Made by a program: the position numbers and the translations under genes
From: Lineolata rhizophorae
Taxonomy: Eukaryota; Ascomycota; Dothideomycetes; Lineolatales; Lineolataceae
DNA length: 64,000 bases
Assembly: GCA_010093515.1 (NCBI GenBank)
Contig: MU001690.1
Coordinates: 124,001-188,000, forward strand
Direction of reading: 5' to 3'
The notes under the pieces: model-generated
Told to the model about the DNA's origin: nothing
The model's database searches: none
What the model saw: the letters and a program-made list of their open reading frames with translations, nothing else
Shown: piece after piece, positions 13,108 through 25,465 of the stretch
Position numbering within the stretch: the first letter of the stretch is position 1
How the letters are laid out: the number at the start of each line of letters is the position of its first letter

Positions 13108-13620
13108 CTGCGCGCGCCGCTTGGCTCCTTCGCGCCGAAAACCGGGGTGCGTTCGCGCGCCCTGCAGCCCCCGTTGCCCTTGCTGCTGCGTGCCCCTCGT
13201 CCGCCGCACAAACCTCCCCGGGAAACCGCTCGGCGCAGGTTGGCCTTCCGCTGAGCGGCGCACGATGACGAAAGGTCGCTTCAGCCTCCTGTGTCGGCCC
13301 CTCCTCTGCTGCTTCCTCCTCCTGCGGGGGACAAGGAGAACGGGGTTTTGCGGTGGAGCGTCTTGCCCCGTGCTAGCGCCGCTAAGAGCGTCACCTATAA
13401 CACCTGAGGTACATATATGTGCGTCCTGAGGCTGCCGGACTAGGCTGGGTCCCTGGGACCTAATTTAGGTAGCAGCGTGGGTGTGTGCGGAGCACATGTC
13501 TTGTTCGGCACTTTGAAGCAATGCCGACCATGTGAGAGGGGGAGGGTGTGTGGGTCGGCATGAACGACGCGATCGCTCTGCGGACACAGCGCGCGTACCT
13601 AGCCTGCGCCCTCAGCTGCT

Positions 13621-13662
13621 TACTACGTACGTACGCAGTACCTCCTATGTACCTACGTAGTA
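13621..13662. repeat. Inverted repeat TACTACGTA ... TACGTAGTA
   Basis: Arms at 13621-13629 and 13654-13662 could form a hairpin. It belongs to the same TAC/GTA family as the palindrome at 1655-1670. Confidence 0.75.
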
Positions 13663-15081
13663 AGGTAGATTTGCGAAAGCCAGCCCACGCCGATGTCTGT
13701 GTACCCCCTGCACCTTCTACGGTACGCAGTACCGTCCAGGACAGAGTACGTAGCCATCGCGCGGTAGATTCATGGCGCCCTCAAGACCTCGTATACCTGT
13801 CGCACGCGGCGCGACTCCCTAATGGCTCTCTCACACCCTCAGAGTCTCGTTTGCAATTTCCTAAACCCCCTACAGCCGCCAACGCCAACAAGGGCCATGT
13901 TCATCTTAGTTAAATGGTGGCGTCATCATAGGGCCAGCCTATGAGCTTCCAACCTCGCGATGTCTGGCATGCAATTGGACTAGCAGCTAGCTCCCTTCTG
14001 TTCCCCGCCTGGGACGCTACTAAACCTTACCGACCGGTTGCGGCTGAGCAAGGTACGCCCTACTACTACGCCTTTCGCCGGGGGCCAATGGCCTGTGTAT
14101 CGCAGGTAGGTTCCCGCGCAGACGACGGCCCGGGCCAGGGAACGAGTTGACAAATCGTAAGTCGTAGGTACCACGGTACCTATACGCCTCTTACCAGCGC
14201 TCAGCTACGGGGTCGCCGGCGCGCCCGTTGACTTCATTTCGCCAGCCAAAGTCCAGGGCCGCCGTCCTTGAATTAACGAAAGCCTAGACTTGCTTGTGGC
14301 GCTGCATCTGAGAGCGACGGACTTCGTTTGCGTCGGGCTTTTCGGCTGGAGCATCTCTCTGCCGGACAGCCTAATCTGCGAGCCTGCCCTACGCGGGTAG
14401 GTATGTAGGCAGGCGGGTACGAACTGAGATCGTATGTAATGCCCGATCGGCCGTGGCGCAAAGGAGGCGCCTCGCGTGGTGGGACTGCCGGTAGCTGTTC
14501 CGCGAGCAAATGACGCGAATCCAGCTGCGCCCGACGGATCCTGCAAGCCCTTCCCAGGACCTATCGTAGGCGTAATTGCCATTGTGGTATGCATAAAATT
14601 GCCCTACGCTTGGCAGCGCGATCAGCGTCGAAATCGGTGCTAGTTATGTAGTAATCGGACTGCTGTTCATTTAACTGGCTGGATCGCAATTTCGCAGCGC
14701 TGCGGCCGATTCTTCTGGAAGCTTTCGGGGGGTTTTCACGAGCTCTCCGGGGACGTGGCTGTTGTGGCTTTACGAGGCGATAAACTTAAACGGGAGGCCA
14801 GAATTCGCTAGTGTACCGTATGTAGTATGTAGCTCAGCCCCAGCGTCCAAGCGAAGATCCCATTTTTATGCGTTGCGTGAATCTACGACGTACGCAGTAG
14901 GGCACCCGTTCCATTCCATTTCAAAATCGTCTCTTTCTTTCCAAAGCGTCCCCTGTGCTTGTGTCCGATCCCGCAATCAAACTTGTAGACTAGGCGTCGG
15001 TGCATTCCCGTCTAAACCCCACCCAGCCTATTTGTCACCGGCCCGATCGGCTTCCGCCAAGGCCCTGCGGACAACAACGGG

Positions 15082-16759
<1,678 letters not shown>

Positions 16760-17792
16760 GGCGGAAGCGTGGAGAGCACGGGACTCTTTGCGCGGAAAGG
16801 CAGCTTTGGGGGCAGTGGACAGGCGCGGCGGGGGCCTGTCAGGTTCCGACGAGATGGGCGAAGGAAGTAGAGAGGCGATGCAGCAGCAGCCATATGACGG
16901 AGGGCGCGGGCGGATTGATATACCTGAGTTCCCTCAGGCTTGGCCCGGAGGGGCGCGCCGTCGAAGCGAAGGCCATGGGATCAGGCTCCGGAGCCCGGGC
17001 AGCGAGCAGGCACGTCGTCTGGGACACGGAGCGAGGCCTGCGATTGTATGCGGTTAAAACGTGGGCGTCGCGCGGCGGCGGGGTAGGTAGGGTCTGTTCT
17101 GCCGCGAGGGGCTCGCGGCGCCCGGCGCCCGCCCAGGCGGTCGGCGGGGACGCGGCCCGGGCGAGCGTCACCGCGGGAGCTGGCGCCGCGATGCTCTGTT
17201 CGTCTGGTAGGTAGCCGTACGTAGGAAGTCTCCGAGAGGCTTCCCGCGCCAAGGCCGTGCCTGGTAGGCGACGAGCGGCCGGGTAATTGTCGCTGGGTGG
17301 CCGGCGGGCCTCTTCCGATCCAATTGACCGCAAGACACATCGTGTACGGAGCGGCGCCGTCACGTGCGGCGGACTGGGCAGTTGGTGAGGCACAGCTCGG
17401 GAGCCGAGCCTGGCCGACCGGCTGAAGAAGGCGCGCCAGGTGAAGCTGGCAGCTCCACACGCAACCAGAGAGGGAAGCCCCGTTCACGGACTGCCCGAAG
17501 GAGCAAGCGGGGGCGGGACCCCGAGTGCCCCGCCACGCCTCTGCCAACTGTGGGGCTGTGTTATGCATAAGCCCCCCGCCCCCGACCCCCCCTTCCCCCC
17601 CCCGCCCTACGCCGCCTGCCTCGCTTTCTGCTTTCTGCCGCACCTACTCCCGCCTAGTGCACACCGCCCGCGGCTCCTGTCCTCCCCACCCGCCCGCCTC
17701 CACCCGGCAACAAGACGTGCATCTGCGCGCCGCCGCCAATTCTCCGCTGCTCCTCTGCTCGCTGGTACGCCAGCACGGCATCGCCCTCCGCT
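16760..17792. other. Divergent intergenic region, GH1 / CSN7
   Basis: Promoters of two genes read outwards. GC-rich, with a TAC/GTA-rich patch near 17205-17225 and a C-rich run near 17581-17605 about 190 bp before the CSN7 start. No gene seen. Confidence 0.55.
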
Positions 17793-18761
17793 ATGGAGCA
17801 GTCGCGCGCCATCAACGCCCTGGAGCCTTTCCTGATCCTGGCTCGCTCGGCGTCGTCTCCACGCGCCGCGGCCGACCTTGTCGCCCAGGCCACGTCTGCG
17901 CCCAACACCTACGTCTTCGCCGAGCTCCTGCAGTCACCCAACATCCAGGCCTTGGCCAAGACCGAGCTCTCGCCTTACCTGCGCCAGCTGGAGCTTTTCG
18001 CCTGGGGCACGTGGACCGAGTACCATGCCGGTAGGCCGTGGCCCCCAGCCGACAGCAAAACCGTCTTGAACGTTCAGAGCGCTAACTCCTTACTCCCTGA
18101 CTATTGCTCAGAAAAACCGCGCCTTCCCCGACTATCGGAAAAGCAGCAGAACAAGCTCCGCCTGCTTTCCCTCCTCACTCTCGCCGCCGGTTCGTCGGCC
18201 CCGAACCAGCCGTCCAACGCCGGCGCTCTCTCCCCGGACGCCCCGCTAAGCTACCCGACCCTTCAATCCGCGCTCGATCTCCCCTCTCCCGCCTCGCTCG
18301 AGTCCCTGGTCACCACCGCCATCTATTCCTCCCTACTGACCGGAACGCTGAACCCGGCCACGCGAACCGTCGCCATCACGTCCGTAGCGCCGTTGCGCGA
18401 CCTGCGCCCTGGCAGCGTCCCGGCCCTGCTCGACACGGTAGCTTCTTGGTCCGCGCGCTGCGACGCCGCCCTTGCCGACCTCGATGCCGAGATGGAGGCC
18501 GTGCGTGCCCGCGCCGCGGAGCGGAACGGCCAGCGCCGCATGGTGAATCATATGCTGGACGCTGCCGAGAAGGAGGTAGAGCGCCGGCAGCAGACGAATC
18601 AGGGAGCTTTGTCGGGCAAACGGACCGCTGGAGAAGGATACGATGAAGGGGACGCCATGGACGTCGACGACAGGGACAGCAGCATGCCGAGCCATGGCAG
18701 CGGTAAGCCCGTCAGGAGTGCAAAGAGAGGCGGCTTGGGTTTCGCAAAGAGGCACGGTTGA
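17793..18761 (+). CDS. csn7: COP9 signalosome subunit 7 (PCI domain)
   Basis: PCI-domain protein, part of the COP9 signalosome that removes NEDD8 from cullins and so tunes ubiquitin ligases in nucleus and cytoplasm. Exons 17793-18030 and 18112-18761 give 295 residues. The 81-bp intron (GTAGGC, GCTAAC, CTCAG) is in frame and stop-free, so the unspliced message stays open; splicing gives YHAEKPRLPRLSEKQQNKLR, the usual LSEKQ..KLRLLSLLTLA block. The helical N-terminus (INALEPFLILARSA, then VFAELLQSPNIQAL) and the winged-helix part (SLESLVTTAIYSSLLTGTLN ... VAPLRDLRPGSV) follow the CSN7 order, then a coiled-coil (DLDAEMEAVRARAAERNGQR) and an acidic/basic tail. Some PCI proteins are confusable, but length and order favour CSN7. 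Confidence 0.87.
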   Translation: MEQSRAINALEPFLILARSASSPRAAADLVAQATSAPNTYVFAELLQSPNIQALAKTELSPYLRQLELFAWGTWTEYHAGRPWPPADSKTVLNVQSANSLLPDYCSEKPRLPRLSEKQQNKLRLLSLLTLAAGSSAPNQPSNAGALSPDAPLSYPTLQSALDLPSPASLESLVTTAIYSSLLTGTLNPATRTVAITSVAPLRDLRPGSVPALLDTVASWSARCDAALADLDAEMEAVRARAAERNGQRRMVNHMLDAAEKEVERRQQTNQGALSGKRTAGEGYDEGDAMDVDDRDSSMPSHGSGKPVRSAKRGGLGFAKRHG

Positions 18762-19567
18762 CCTACCACTAGCGTTGTGTGTTTCTAGACCATTCGGAAC
18801 AGTCAGATATGCTGTGGCCGCCATCCCCGCTGTCTCCTTCATCTTAAGGCTTCACGGGATAATGTCCCTGGAGCTACAAAACCTCAAAAGGTTCTGGCGT
18901 TTTTCTGGAGTTTCCTCTTATATATGGCGTCATTTGGGACCGAAGTCGATAGGAAATGAAAGAACTCGTGGCATTGACATATGATTGTAACATACATTAG
19001 CGTCAAGCCTTGGACTAGCTGTTTGCTTGGCCATCCGGCGGATTTGTTGGGCTCCGATGATGCTTGTCGAACGTTTACAGGCCATTTCTTCACTGAGGTT
19101 GGCAGAAGCAATTCGGCGTCTCGATTACCTTCGTTCCGCATTCATCGTTTATTCAACCTACGGTTAATCACAAGTTTTCTTCCTTCGTCTTATCTTTTAC
19201 GCACGCAAGCCCTCCAAGTTCATCCCAACCAAAGCCTCCGAGACTGAGAGCTGCTCTGTACGCCCATTGTTTGATGCTCCAGCTGCGCTCTGTACAATCG
19301 AAGACTGACTTTGTGCTGCGAACTGCGTCTCGTGATTGTATACCAGAGGACTTGCAGTGGAGGTTTGAACACCTTCCAGCATCATGCAAAGCACTTTGTT
19401 GAGTACTTCTCACGCCAAAATTCAAATACAGGTTCCAGGCTCGTACTTTTCGTTAGCATCTCCTTTTCTGCGCCGTTTGGGAGGTAGCGGCCTTAACTAA
19501 CTCATCCGCAGCTGCTGTCCGTCTAGTGCACTATGGCGGCATAACCTTTGCGCAGCACCAAGTCATT
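18762..19567. other. Intergenic
   Basis: 3' flank of the CSN7 gene and of the degraded nuclease gene; more AT-rich than its surroundings. No gene seen. Confidence 0.55.
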
Positions 19568-21351
19568 CTAGAACTTGACGTCCACGGTTATGTGACCGAA
19601 CAAGGCCTGCATGCTCAATGACAGATTCCAATTGGCGTAGTCGATAGAACAAAGGATGATGTCCTTGAGTTAGAAGCGCGAGCCTAATCCAATCAGTTCC
19701 TCGTATGACGAGTGCCGCGAGAAAGGGAGCGTGATTTCCCTCGGCAAAGAGGTTGCTTCTCCCGGTTCTTTGCAATATAGGGCATTTCCGCGAGCTGCCT
19801 TATGGTTGCATTGCTGGACGCTTGGCCCGGAACGCGTCGAAGCAAGTTGCCGGAGCACTTGAACGACTTCTTGAATCGGTCGCCTGGAGTAGAAAATGTC
19901 CGTTTCATCGCCTTTAGCGTCCGACCAAACTTGTCGAATCTCTTCGTCCAGCCTGAGGCTATGATGCTCTTGTTCTAATGCGGAGGTCAGAACCCTGTTA
20001 ATCCTTTCGGTAATTACGCTTTCTCGCAGCTTTTCTCTGCAAAGTTCTATCAACCTACGGACGGCGCTGGCATCCGATAGGACCAACTCGCGGACTTGGT
20101 CTAGATTCCCTTTCTCGCCACCAGCACCCAGCTTTTGCATCTCACCACCTTTTACCGGTCGAGTGACTATCGGCATGATATAGACCACGTCCGCACCTGT
20201 CGAATGATTTGGGAGCACATTGCACCGTTCCCGCAGCTGCGCAGCCGTGCACTTTGTCGTCTCGTCAAGATTCTTCTCACAGGGTGGTTCCCGCACTGGA
20301 ATCCACATGCTGAAGCCTCGGGGGCATCGATCCCTTTCAGACCGCCACAGAGGGAAAGCCTTTACCCCTTGAGATAAAGGCTACATCTTAGATGGTTCGC
20401 CAGTACAACCCAAACGTCTTCATACCCAAAGTCCGCACTTTAAAGTAGACTTTTGTCGTGCTTGGATAGCGATCGGCTTTGCCGACTAGTTCGGCGATTC
20501 CGTCTGCCTCCGATGAAAACAAAGGAAATGAGCTGGCTTTGCTGGCAGAGGTGGCGTCGAGCCGATGGACCAGGTCCACATACGGAAACATGATTGGGTT
20601 GCGCGAGAACGAGGACATACACCAGGGCTCAGCGCGGACGTCAACCGTATAGAGTACCGAAGTGCTGGATTCCAAGCGGTGGAACAGGAACATGATAACC
20701 CCCGGGCAGTGGTTGGCGTCCAAGAGAGTCGGGCGAATCGAATTGACGGGTGACAAGACGAGGTCCCAGGGTGTGTTGGGAGGCACTGCGTTGGGTTTGC
20801 TTCGTAAATTCTTGTGCGTCTGTTTCTAAAAGTCCCGCTGTGAGATTCATCCTATGCGATATTTGTCTAGCCGCAGGAGCATCTATAAGGTATGAGCAGC
20901 TTGGCAATGGAACGTAGAGGCGGATCAAACGTTATACTATAGTATAAACTGTGCGCAAGGAAAAGGAAAGGAACCGAACAAGTGCGTATGACCACGATGA
21001 GGCGAGCTTCACTCGGGTTGGGGAGAGAAATGGACCAATAACGAAACAACTTCCTGGTATCTCTCGTGTGGCCGCAGGGCAGTAAATAAATAGCGCCTTT
21101 AGAGATCCCGGCCCCTGAAGGTGGTCGGAGTGGACATGGCTAAGGAAGCAGGGCAGAGGGGACGGATTCTTACGGAAATAATCCACACAGATGGCCGGAA
21201 GTTCTCCAGCGGCACAAGCAAGCAGAAGGAGCCTTGGGCCAAATATACCGGCAGCTGACCATGAAAGATGCCGTCGGAGGTGGACGTGATGGCCTTTATC
21301 CCTTGCGCTCGGTTGGCGCGGCAGTTGAAGCGGATGACGCGCGCTAGTCAT
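19568..21351 (-). pseudogene. Degraded SNM1/Artemis-type beta-CASP nuclease gene
   Basis: Reading right to left on the minus strand, conserved blocks of fungal Artemis/SNM1-like DNA-repair nucleases appear in order but in different frames. They are AICVDYFRKN with LSHVHSDHLQG (metal motif HxHxDH, 21121-21141), LLRLDKY, then RMNLTAGLLE, then KQTHKNLRSK with LLDANHCPG (20701-20721), YTVDVRAEPW, and EADGIAELVGKADRYP. GYEDVWVVLANHL follows at 20427 and below, then ACGFQCGN with LRSCGNGAMC, then PIVTRPV, LPFSRHSSYEEL (about 19697), and finally DYANWNLSLSMQALFGH. The phase changes near 20865, 20835, 20415 and 19670 without usable splice sites. Around 20555 the YLDTTF block that carries a metal-binding Asp is missing in frame, and the usual YTGD is YTVD. 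A full-length product looks impossible, so this is a relic. The host may keep another functional copy elsewhere. Confidence 0.8.
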
Positions 21352-23353
21352 CTACGCGAGAACGCCAGATCACGTGGGGGCGGTTGCCAAAACGGCCTAG
21401 CCAAAGCGTGCCACGCTAGCGTCCACACCCAATAAGCGGTGCCCATCTCGTTCGGTTTTGTTCGAAAAAGGCTGATCGACGCTTGAGCCTCGCAATATCA
21501 TGCATGCGACCTTTGGCATACGGATAGTCAAGGTAACACACAGTTTGCTCCGAAATGATGCAGAGCCATTTCATCCCGTGCCCGTCTGAACTTGATTGCC
21601 GAATGCCTCCGGTTGACAGAACCACCTTGGGGTGCGGCGCTTGGAAACTCGGCCTCCAGCGGCTGGCCAACCAACATGACGCCAGCCGACTTGGTCGATC
21701 CGAAAAATCACATGGACATGGGTTGGCGAGGCAGCCCACAGCAGTCCACGGTGGGCGTCGCGACGGCGCCGGGGAAGCCGGCGGTACATAGACGGTGGTC
21801 GCAGCTGAGGACCAGCGGGCGCGACGGTGAGAAGTCAAAACCGGCGGCCCACCAACGCCCCACGGATCGCGGTGCGAGGCCAAAAACGTGGATCCATCAG
21901 AGCCGACGACCCAGGCCTACAAGAACCGGCTTGGCGTGCCAATTGGGAGGCGCGACCGCCGGACAGCCTTCAAGCGTCCCAGGCCTCGGCCGGGAGACGA
22001 CCCTGCAATATGCTGGCGCGCCGCAGCTCAGCTTGAAGGGGCAAAGGCTGCCTTCCGCCGCACTGGAATAGACGGGAGCGAAAGAAGGGGGCAAAAGAAA
22101 AAAAAAAGGTAGAAAAAGGCAAGAAGAAAAGAAAGAAGAAAACAGAAAAAAGGAATCGCGGTATCACGGCTAGGTAACCGTCGGGTTTTATACCTGCCTG
22201 TTGAGGACCCGCGCACGTACAACAGGCGTACAACAGGCGTTCGCATTGGGCGAGAAAGGCCGGCGTGGGAGCGAATAGCGTCTTGCAAGCATGCAGCGAG
22301 GCCGGCGCAGGGAGTTGCGGACGAGCCATCCGGCACGCACCAGGTCGGGAGCGCCGGAGTGGGCGGCAGCGACAGCAGCAGCAACAAGAAGCGGTAGAAT
22401 GAGCTGGCCCGAGCCAGCAGACGAGCGCGGCGGTGTGCGCTGTCGGCGGGACCAAGGCGCCCGGCGGCTGGCGACATCCTTCGTCCGTCCGGCGGGTTTC
22501 TGTGCGAGCGTGTGTGCGCGCGTGTGCGTTGGCTTACCGCACGGTTGCTGGACGGCTTTCCGGCCGCTGGCCTCCGGACATGCGCGGGCGCGGGCTGAGC
22601 GAAGCGTTCCGACGACCGAGACCCTGGCCGCCACCAGTCAGGCACGGCGCCGCTTGCAGAAGCCCGCGGCCCGGCCCCAACGACGCGTGCCCGCCGAGCC
22701 AGGGCCCCAAACCCTCCCCGTCCACCCGCGGCGCTGGCGCCCTTCTTCCCCGGCTCTAGTTCCAGGGGGCGGCGCCTCTGCTCCCCCGGCCGTCGCTCCC
22801 TCCCTTTCCACGCCCTCCACGCCTTCCATCCCTTCTATTTACATACTGCCCTCCGCCGCCCGCCTCCTCGCCCGCCTTCTCGCCCGCCCAGCCGCCTCTC
22901 GTCTGCCCTCGCTCCCGCCGGCTTTGCACGCCTCGCGTTGCTCTCCCTTCCGCCGCACCTGCAACGCGCCCCCTCGGCCGCGGCCAGCGCCCTCGCTCTC
23001 CTCGCGCCCGTGTCGCCTGTCTCCGTGGTCGACAACGGCGCGCCGCGCAAGTCATCGGGCCGCATCACGACCGCACCCGTGCAGTCAGCAGCGCGCTGTC
23101 ACGTACCCCCGTGTCGACGCATTCACCTACACACGTGAACCTGGCCGACTGCAAACGCCGAGGACACGTTTGTCCCCGGCCTGATCGAAATACCACTTTT
23201 CTTTCGACCTACGCGCCACCATCAGTTCTTCCGCCGCCTTCCAGCGTCCACCCCTATTCGCCGGCGACTGTCCAGCCGCGTTTTCGAAACCACCCTGAGT
23301 TTATCGACGCCACCGTGCCCATCTGCCGAGCGAGTCGGAGAGCTTCGGACGCC
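21352..23353. other. Intergenic, 2 kb
   Basis: 5' side of the nuclease relic and the GC-rich upstream region of the unknown gene at 23354. A purine-rich A/G tract lies at about 22088-22155. Open stretches are compositional (Pro/Arg/Ala-rich) and carry no recognisable domains. Confidence 0.5.
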
Positions 23354-24337
23354 ATGCATCGCAAGATACCCCTGGCCCAGCTCATTCATGGCCACCTCTA
23401 CCCGAACGTGACTCCGAACGACCCCAATGTCCCCAGCTCCTTCAGCGTCCACTTGAGCAAGCACTTGGTGCCCGAAGTGCGCATCGAAACCGCGCGCTTC
23501 TACGGCTCCCTCGATACCATCGAAGCGCGCTACCCGGGCTTGAACTACACGCTCCCGGCGCACCGCAAGCGGCTCGGCCGCTTCCCGCATCATGCGCGCC
23601 TGTTCCGCGCCTTCGATGAGCTCGGACTCACTGACTCGGAAATCCTCAGCTTCTGCCGTTGGGAGGGCACCTTGTGGGCCCGCGAACGATACGAGAGGGA
23701 CGAAGGTGTCAAGGTCCGCGACACCACCGGCGAGGAGATTACGAGCTGGATGGATCCACACGGTCGGAACGGCGTGAAGGCCACCAAGTGGCCGCCCTCG
23801 CGCAAACTGAACAACCCCACCTGCAACGGAATCAAGGTCAAGACGGATATCGACGTGGAGATCCAGCGCGTGGAGGATGCGGCAGCCAGCGGTGGCCGCG
23901 TTCGTGCGGAGTCGAGTCAGGATCTGGAAATGCCCGACCGCGGAGCGGGTCAAGTGTCGGAAGCAATGGGGTCGGAGGAGGATTCTGATACCTTAGTCTC
24001 GGAGCACCAGATACACCAGCGCATGCTCGCCGCCGCTTCGGCCCGCGTAGGCAACCCTGACGCTCCCCTCGACCCGGAGTGGGAGCAGTTTTTGAAGGAG
24101 GCCGCGGAGCGTGGACAGCTGCCCGGCGTGGCCGCCTTTGGCTCGTCCGCTCGAACCGGCGGTGCGGATTCCACCGCGGCCGCGGCCGCGGCGGCCGCGC
24201 ACGGCGCTCTAGCGCTCGCCGCCGTCACTGCGCCCACTGAGCCGGAGATTCGCGCCCTACAGATGGCGCAGCAGCAGCAGTCCGTGTTGCCGCCGGTTTC
24301 GAGCCCGCAAGCGCCGCGAGGAGCGCCTAGCGCTTGA
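23354..24337 (+). CDS. Fungal protein of unknown function
   Basis: A single-exon frame of 327 residues starting MHRKIPLAQLIHGHLYPNVT. I do not recognise a named family. Residues about 1-140 look like a folded, well-composed domain with many aromatic and charged residues (SVHLSKHLVPEVRIETARFY, LPAHRKRLGRFPHHARLFRA, ILSFCRWEGTLWARERYERD). The rest is less ordered: acidic stretches, an eight-alanine run produced by GCGGCCGC-type repeats near 24174-24201, and a short Gln run close to the end. The codon usage resembles the real genes nearby and no splice sites are needed. A frame opening 243 bp further upstream is available, but the N-terminal extension is Ser/Pro/Arg-rich and looks like 5' leader. 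Likely intracellular; no signal peptide or membrane segment. Confidence 0.75.
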   Translation: MHRKIPLAQLIHGHLYPNVTPNDPNVPSSFSVHLSKHLVPEVRIETARFYGSLDTIEARYPGLNYTLPAHRKRLGRFPHHARLFRAFDELGLTDSEILSFCRWEGTLWARERYERDEGVKVRDTTGEEITSWMDPHGRNGVKATKWPPSRKLNNPTCNGIKVKTDIDVEIQRVEDAAASGGRVRAESSQDLEMPDRGAGQVSEAMGSEEDSDTLVSEHQIHQRMLAAASARVGNPDAPLDPEWEQFLKEAAERGQLPGVAAFGSSARTGGADSTAAAAAAAAHGALALAAVTAPTEPEIRALQMAQQQQSVLPPVSSPQAPRGAPSA

Positions 24338-25465
24338 CATGGGCTCAGTTCCGACTGACGCTGAACGAGTGTAACGAGGGATTTCTTTTTTTTTGTACGG
24401 CCTCTTTTTTTCTTTTTTTTTGTGCATCTGTTGTCGCACTGCTTGGCTTCGATAATGTCGGGCGACGTGCACACGATTGCTCTTTCGGAAGCCTATGCAT
24501 AGCCCGGGGGAAGCATTGCGGGTTGTTCCCCCTTGCTAGTGTTCGGATTACTCAGTACTACTACGACTTTACTTTTCTTTTTCCCCTTCCCCCTTTTCTT
24601 TTTTTTTTTGGGTCCCTTTTAATTTCCGAACCACCGTTCCCTCTTAACTCCCCTTTTATTCACCTTATTTGTCATCTTGCGCGGCACTGTTTCTGTTCTT
24701 TGCTGAAGCGGCATATCAGGCTTAACCATCAGGATCCGGGCTGCGATAGACCAGGCGTATCGGAGTCTTATCCGAGTTTCTTTTCTTGTCTTCTTTCCAT
24801 TTCGCGTAAGTTCTCTTTCAGACGAGCACTTGGCTAGGTTCGTAGCTTCCTTGCTAGGCTAGCATGACCGTGCCGCTAGCTCGAGAGGCGGTGGAGGCGG
24901 GATACTCGTCTAACAACACAACACTGTCCTATTTTCTTTTCGACCCAGTTCCCGGCCTGACTTTTGCTCGAGTCTTGGATTTTATTTTGACCCGGTGCAA
25001 CGCGGCTGATGAAACGTCTCCGCTTGCATGATCCAATTTTGTGTGCACATCCAGCATGGGCGTTTGTTTTTCCAGGCAGCTGCGTACTTGGGATTAACTT
25101 GGGTGCTGCTCTGGAGGTTTTGATGGTGGAAATACAATGTCCCCTTGCATACCCCCTGATTCTGGAAGAAGAATGGTGTTTTAGGTAGTGGATTATGTCA
25201 GATAGCATCAAGCAAAATTGGGTGCTCTTTTCTACAAGTCATGAGAAATTAGGAGTACGATTTAACTATGGTGTCCCGGATGGTTTGCCGCCACTTGGCA
25301 AGCAAATGAGGGTTGTCCGTATTCACCCCGAACAACGTAGCTTTGATTTCGGCCTAATGGTATTGGCATTTTCTTCTAAAGCTTAAACAGACTGGGGAGA
25401 GTTCATTTCATGCGTAATGTTTAAGGTCCGGCCCTAGCCGGTACTTTGTTCCGGCCTCGAGGCTT
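24338..25465. other. Intergenic between convergent genes
   Basis: Probable 3' flanks of the unknown gene and of het-c. T-rich tracts stand at about 24384-24421 and 24574-24611. No gene seen. Confidence 0.6.

Larger units (their letters stand above)
9339..15081. other. 5.7-kb gene-free region upstream of the bZIP gene
   Basis: The largest gap in the window. Many overlapping GC-rich open stretches exist on both strands, but none has family motifs and they are dominated by Ala/Arg/Pro/Gly. The stretch carries a (TTTA)n tract at 12881-12906, a 20-bp tandem pair at 13068-13107, T-rich DNA near 10601-10625, and TAC/GTA-rich clusters near 11685-11735, 12580-12600, 12775-12830, 13620-13665, 14395-14440 and 14810-14900. 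It is probably the regulatory region and long 5' leader of the bZIP gene plus the 5'-distal part of the GH1 3' flank. Confidence 0.5.

Noticed and set aside
12141-13268. 375-codon open stretch on the plus strand
   Set aside because: Composition is Pro/Arg/Ala/Ser from GC-rich DNA, it runs through simple repeats, no domain is visible, and a competing open stretch lies on the other strand.
14600-15081. Possible extra exon or gene before the GH1 3' end
   Set aside because: The GH1 gene ends cleanly at 15082 with a full-length product; nothing recognisable was found in this stretch.
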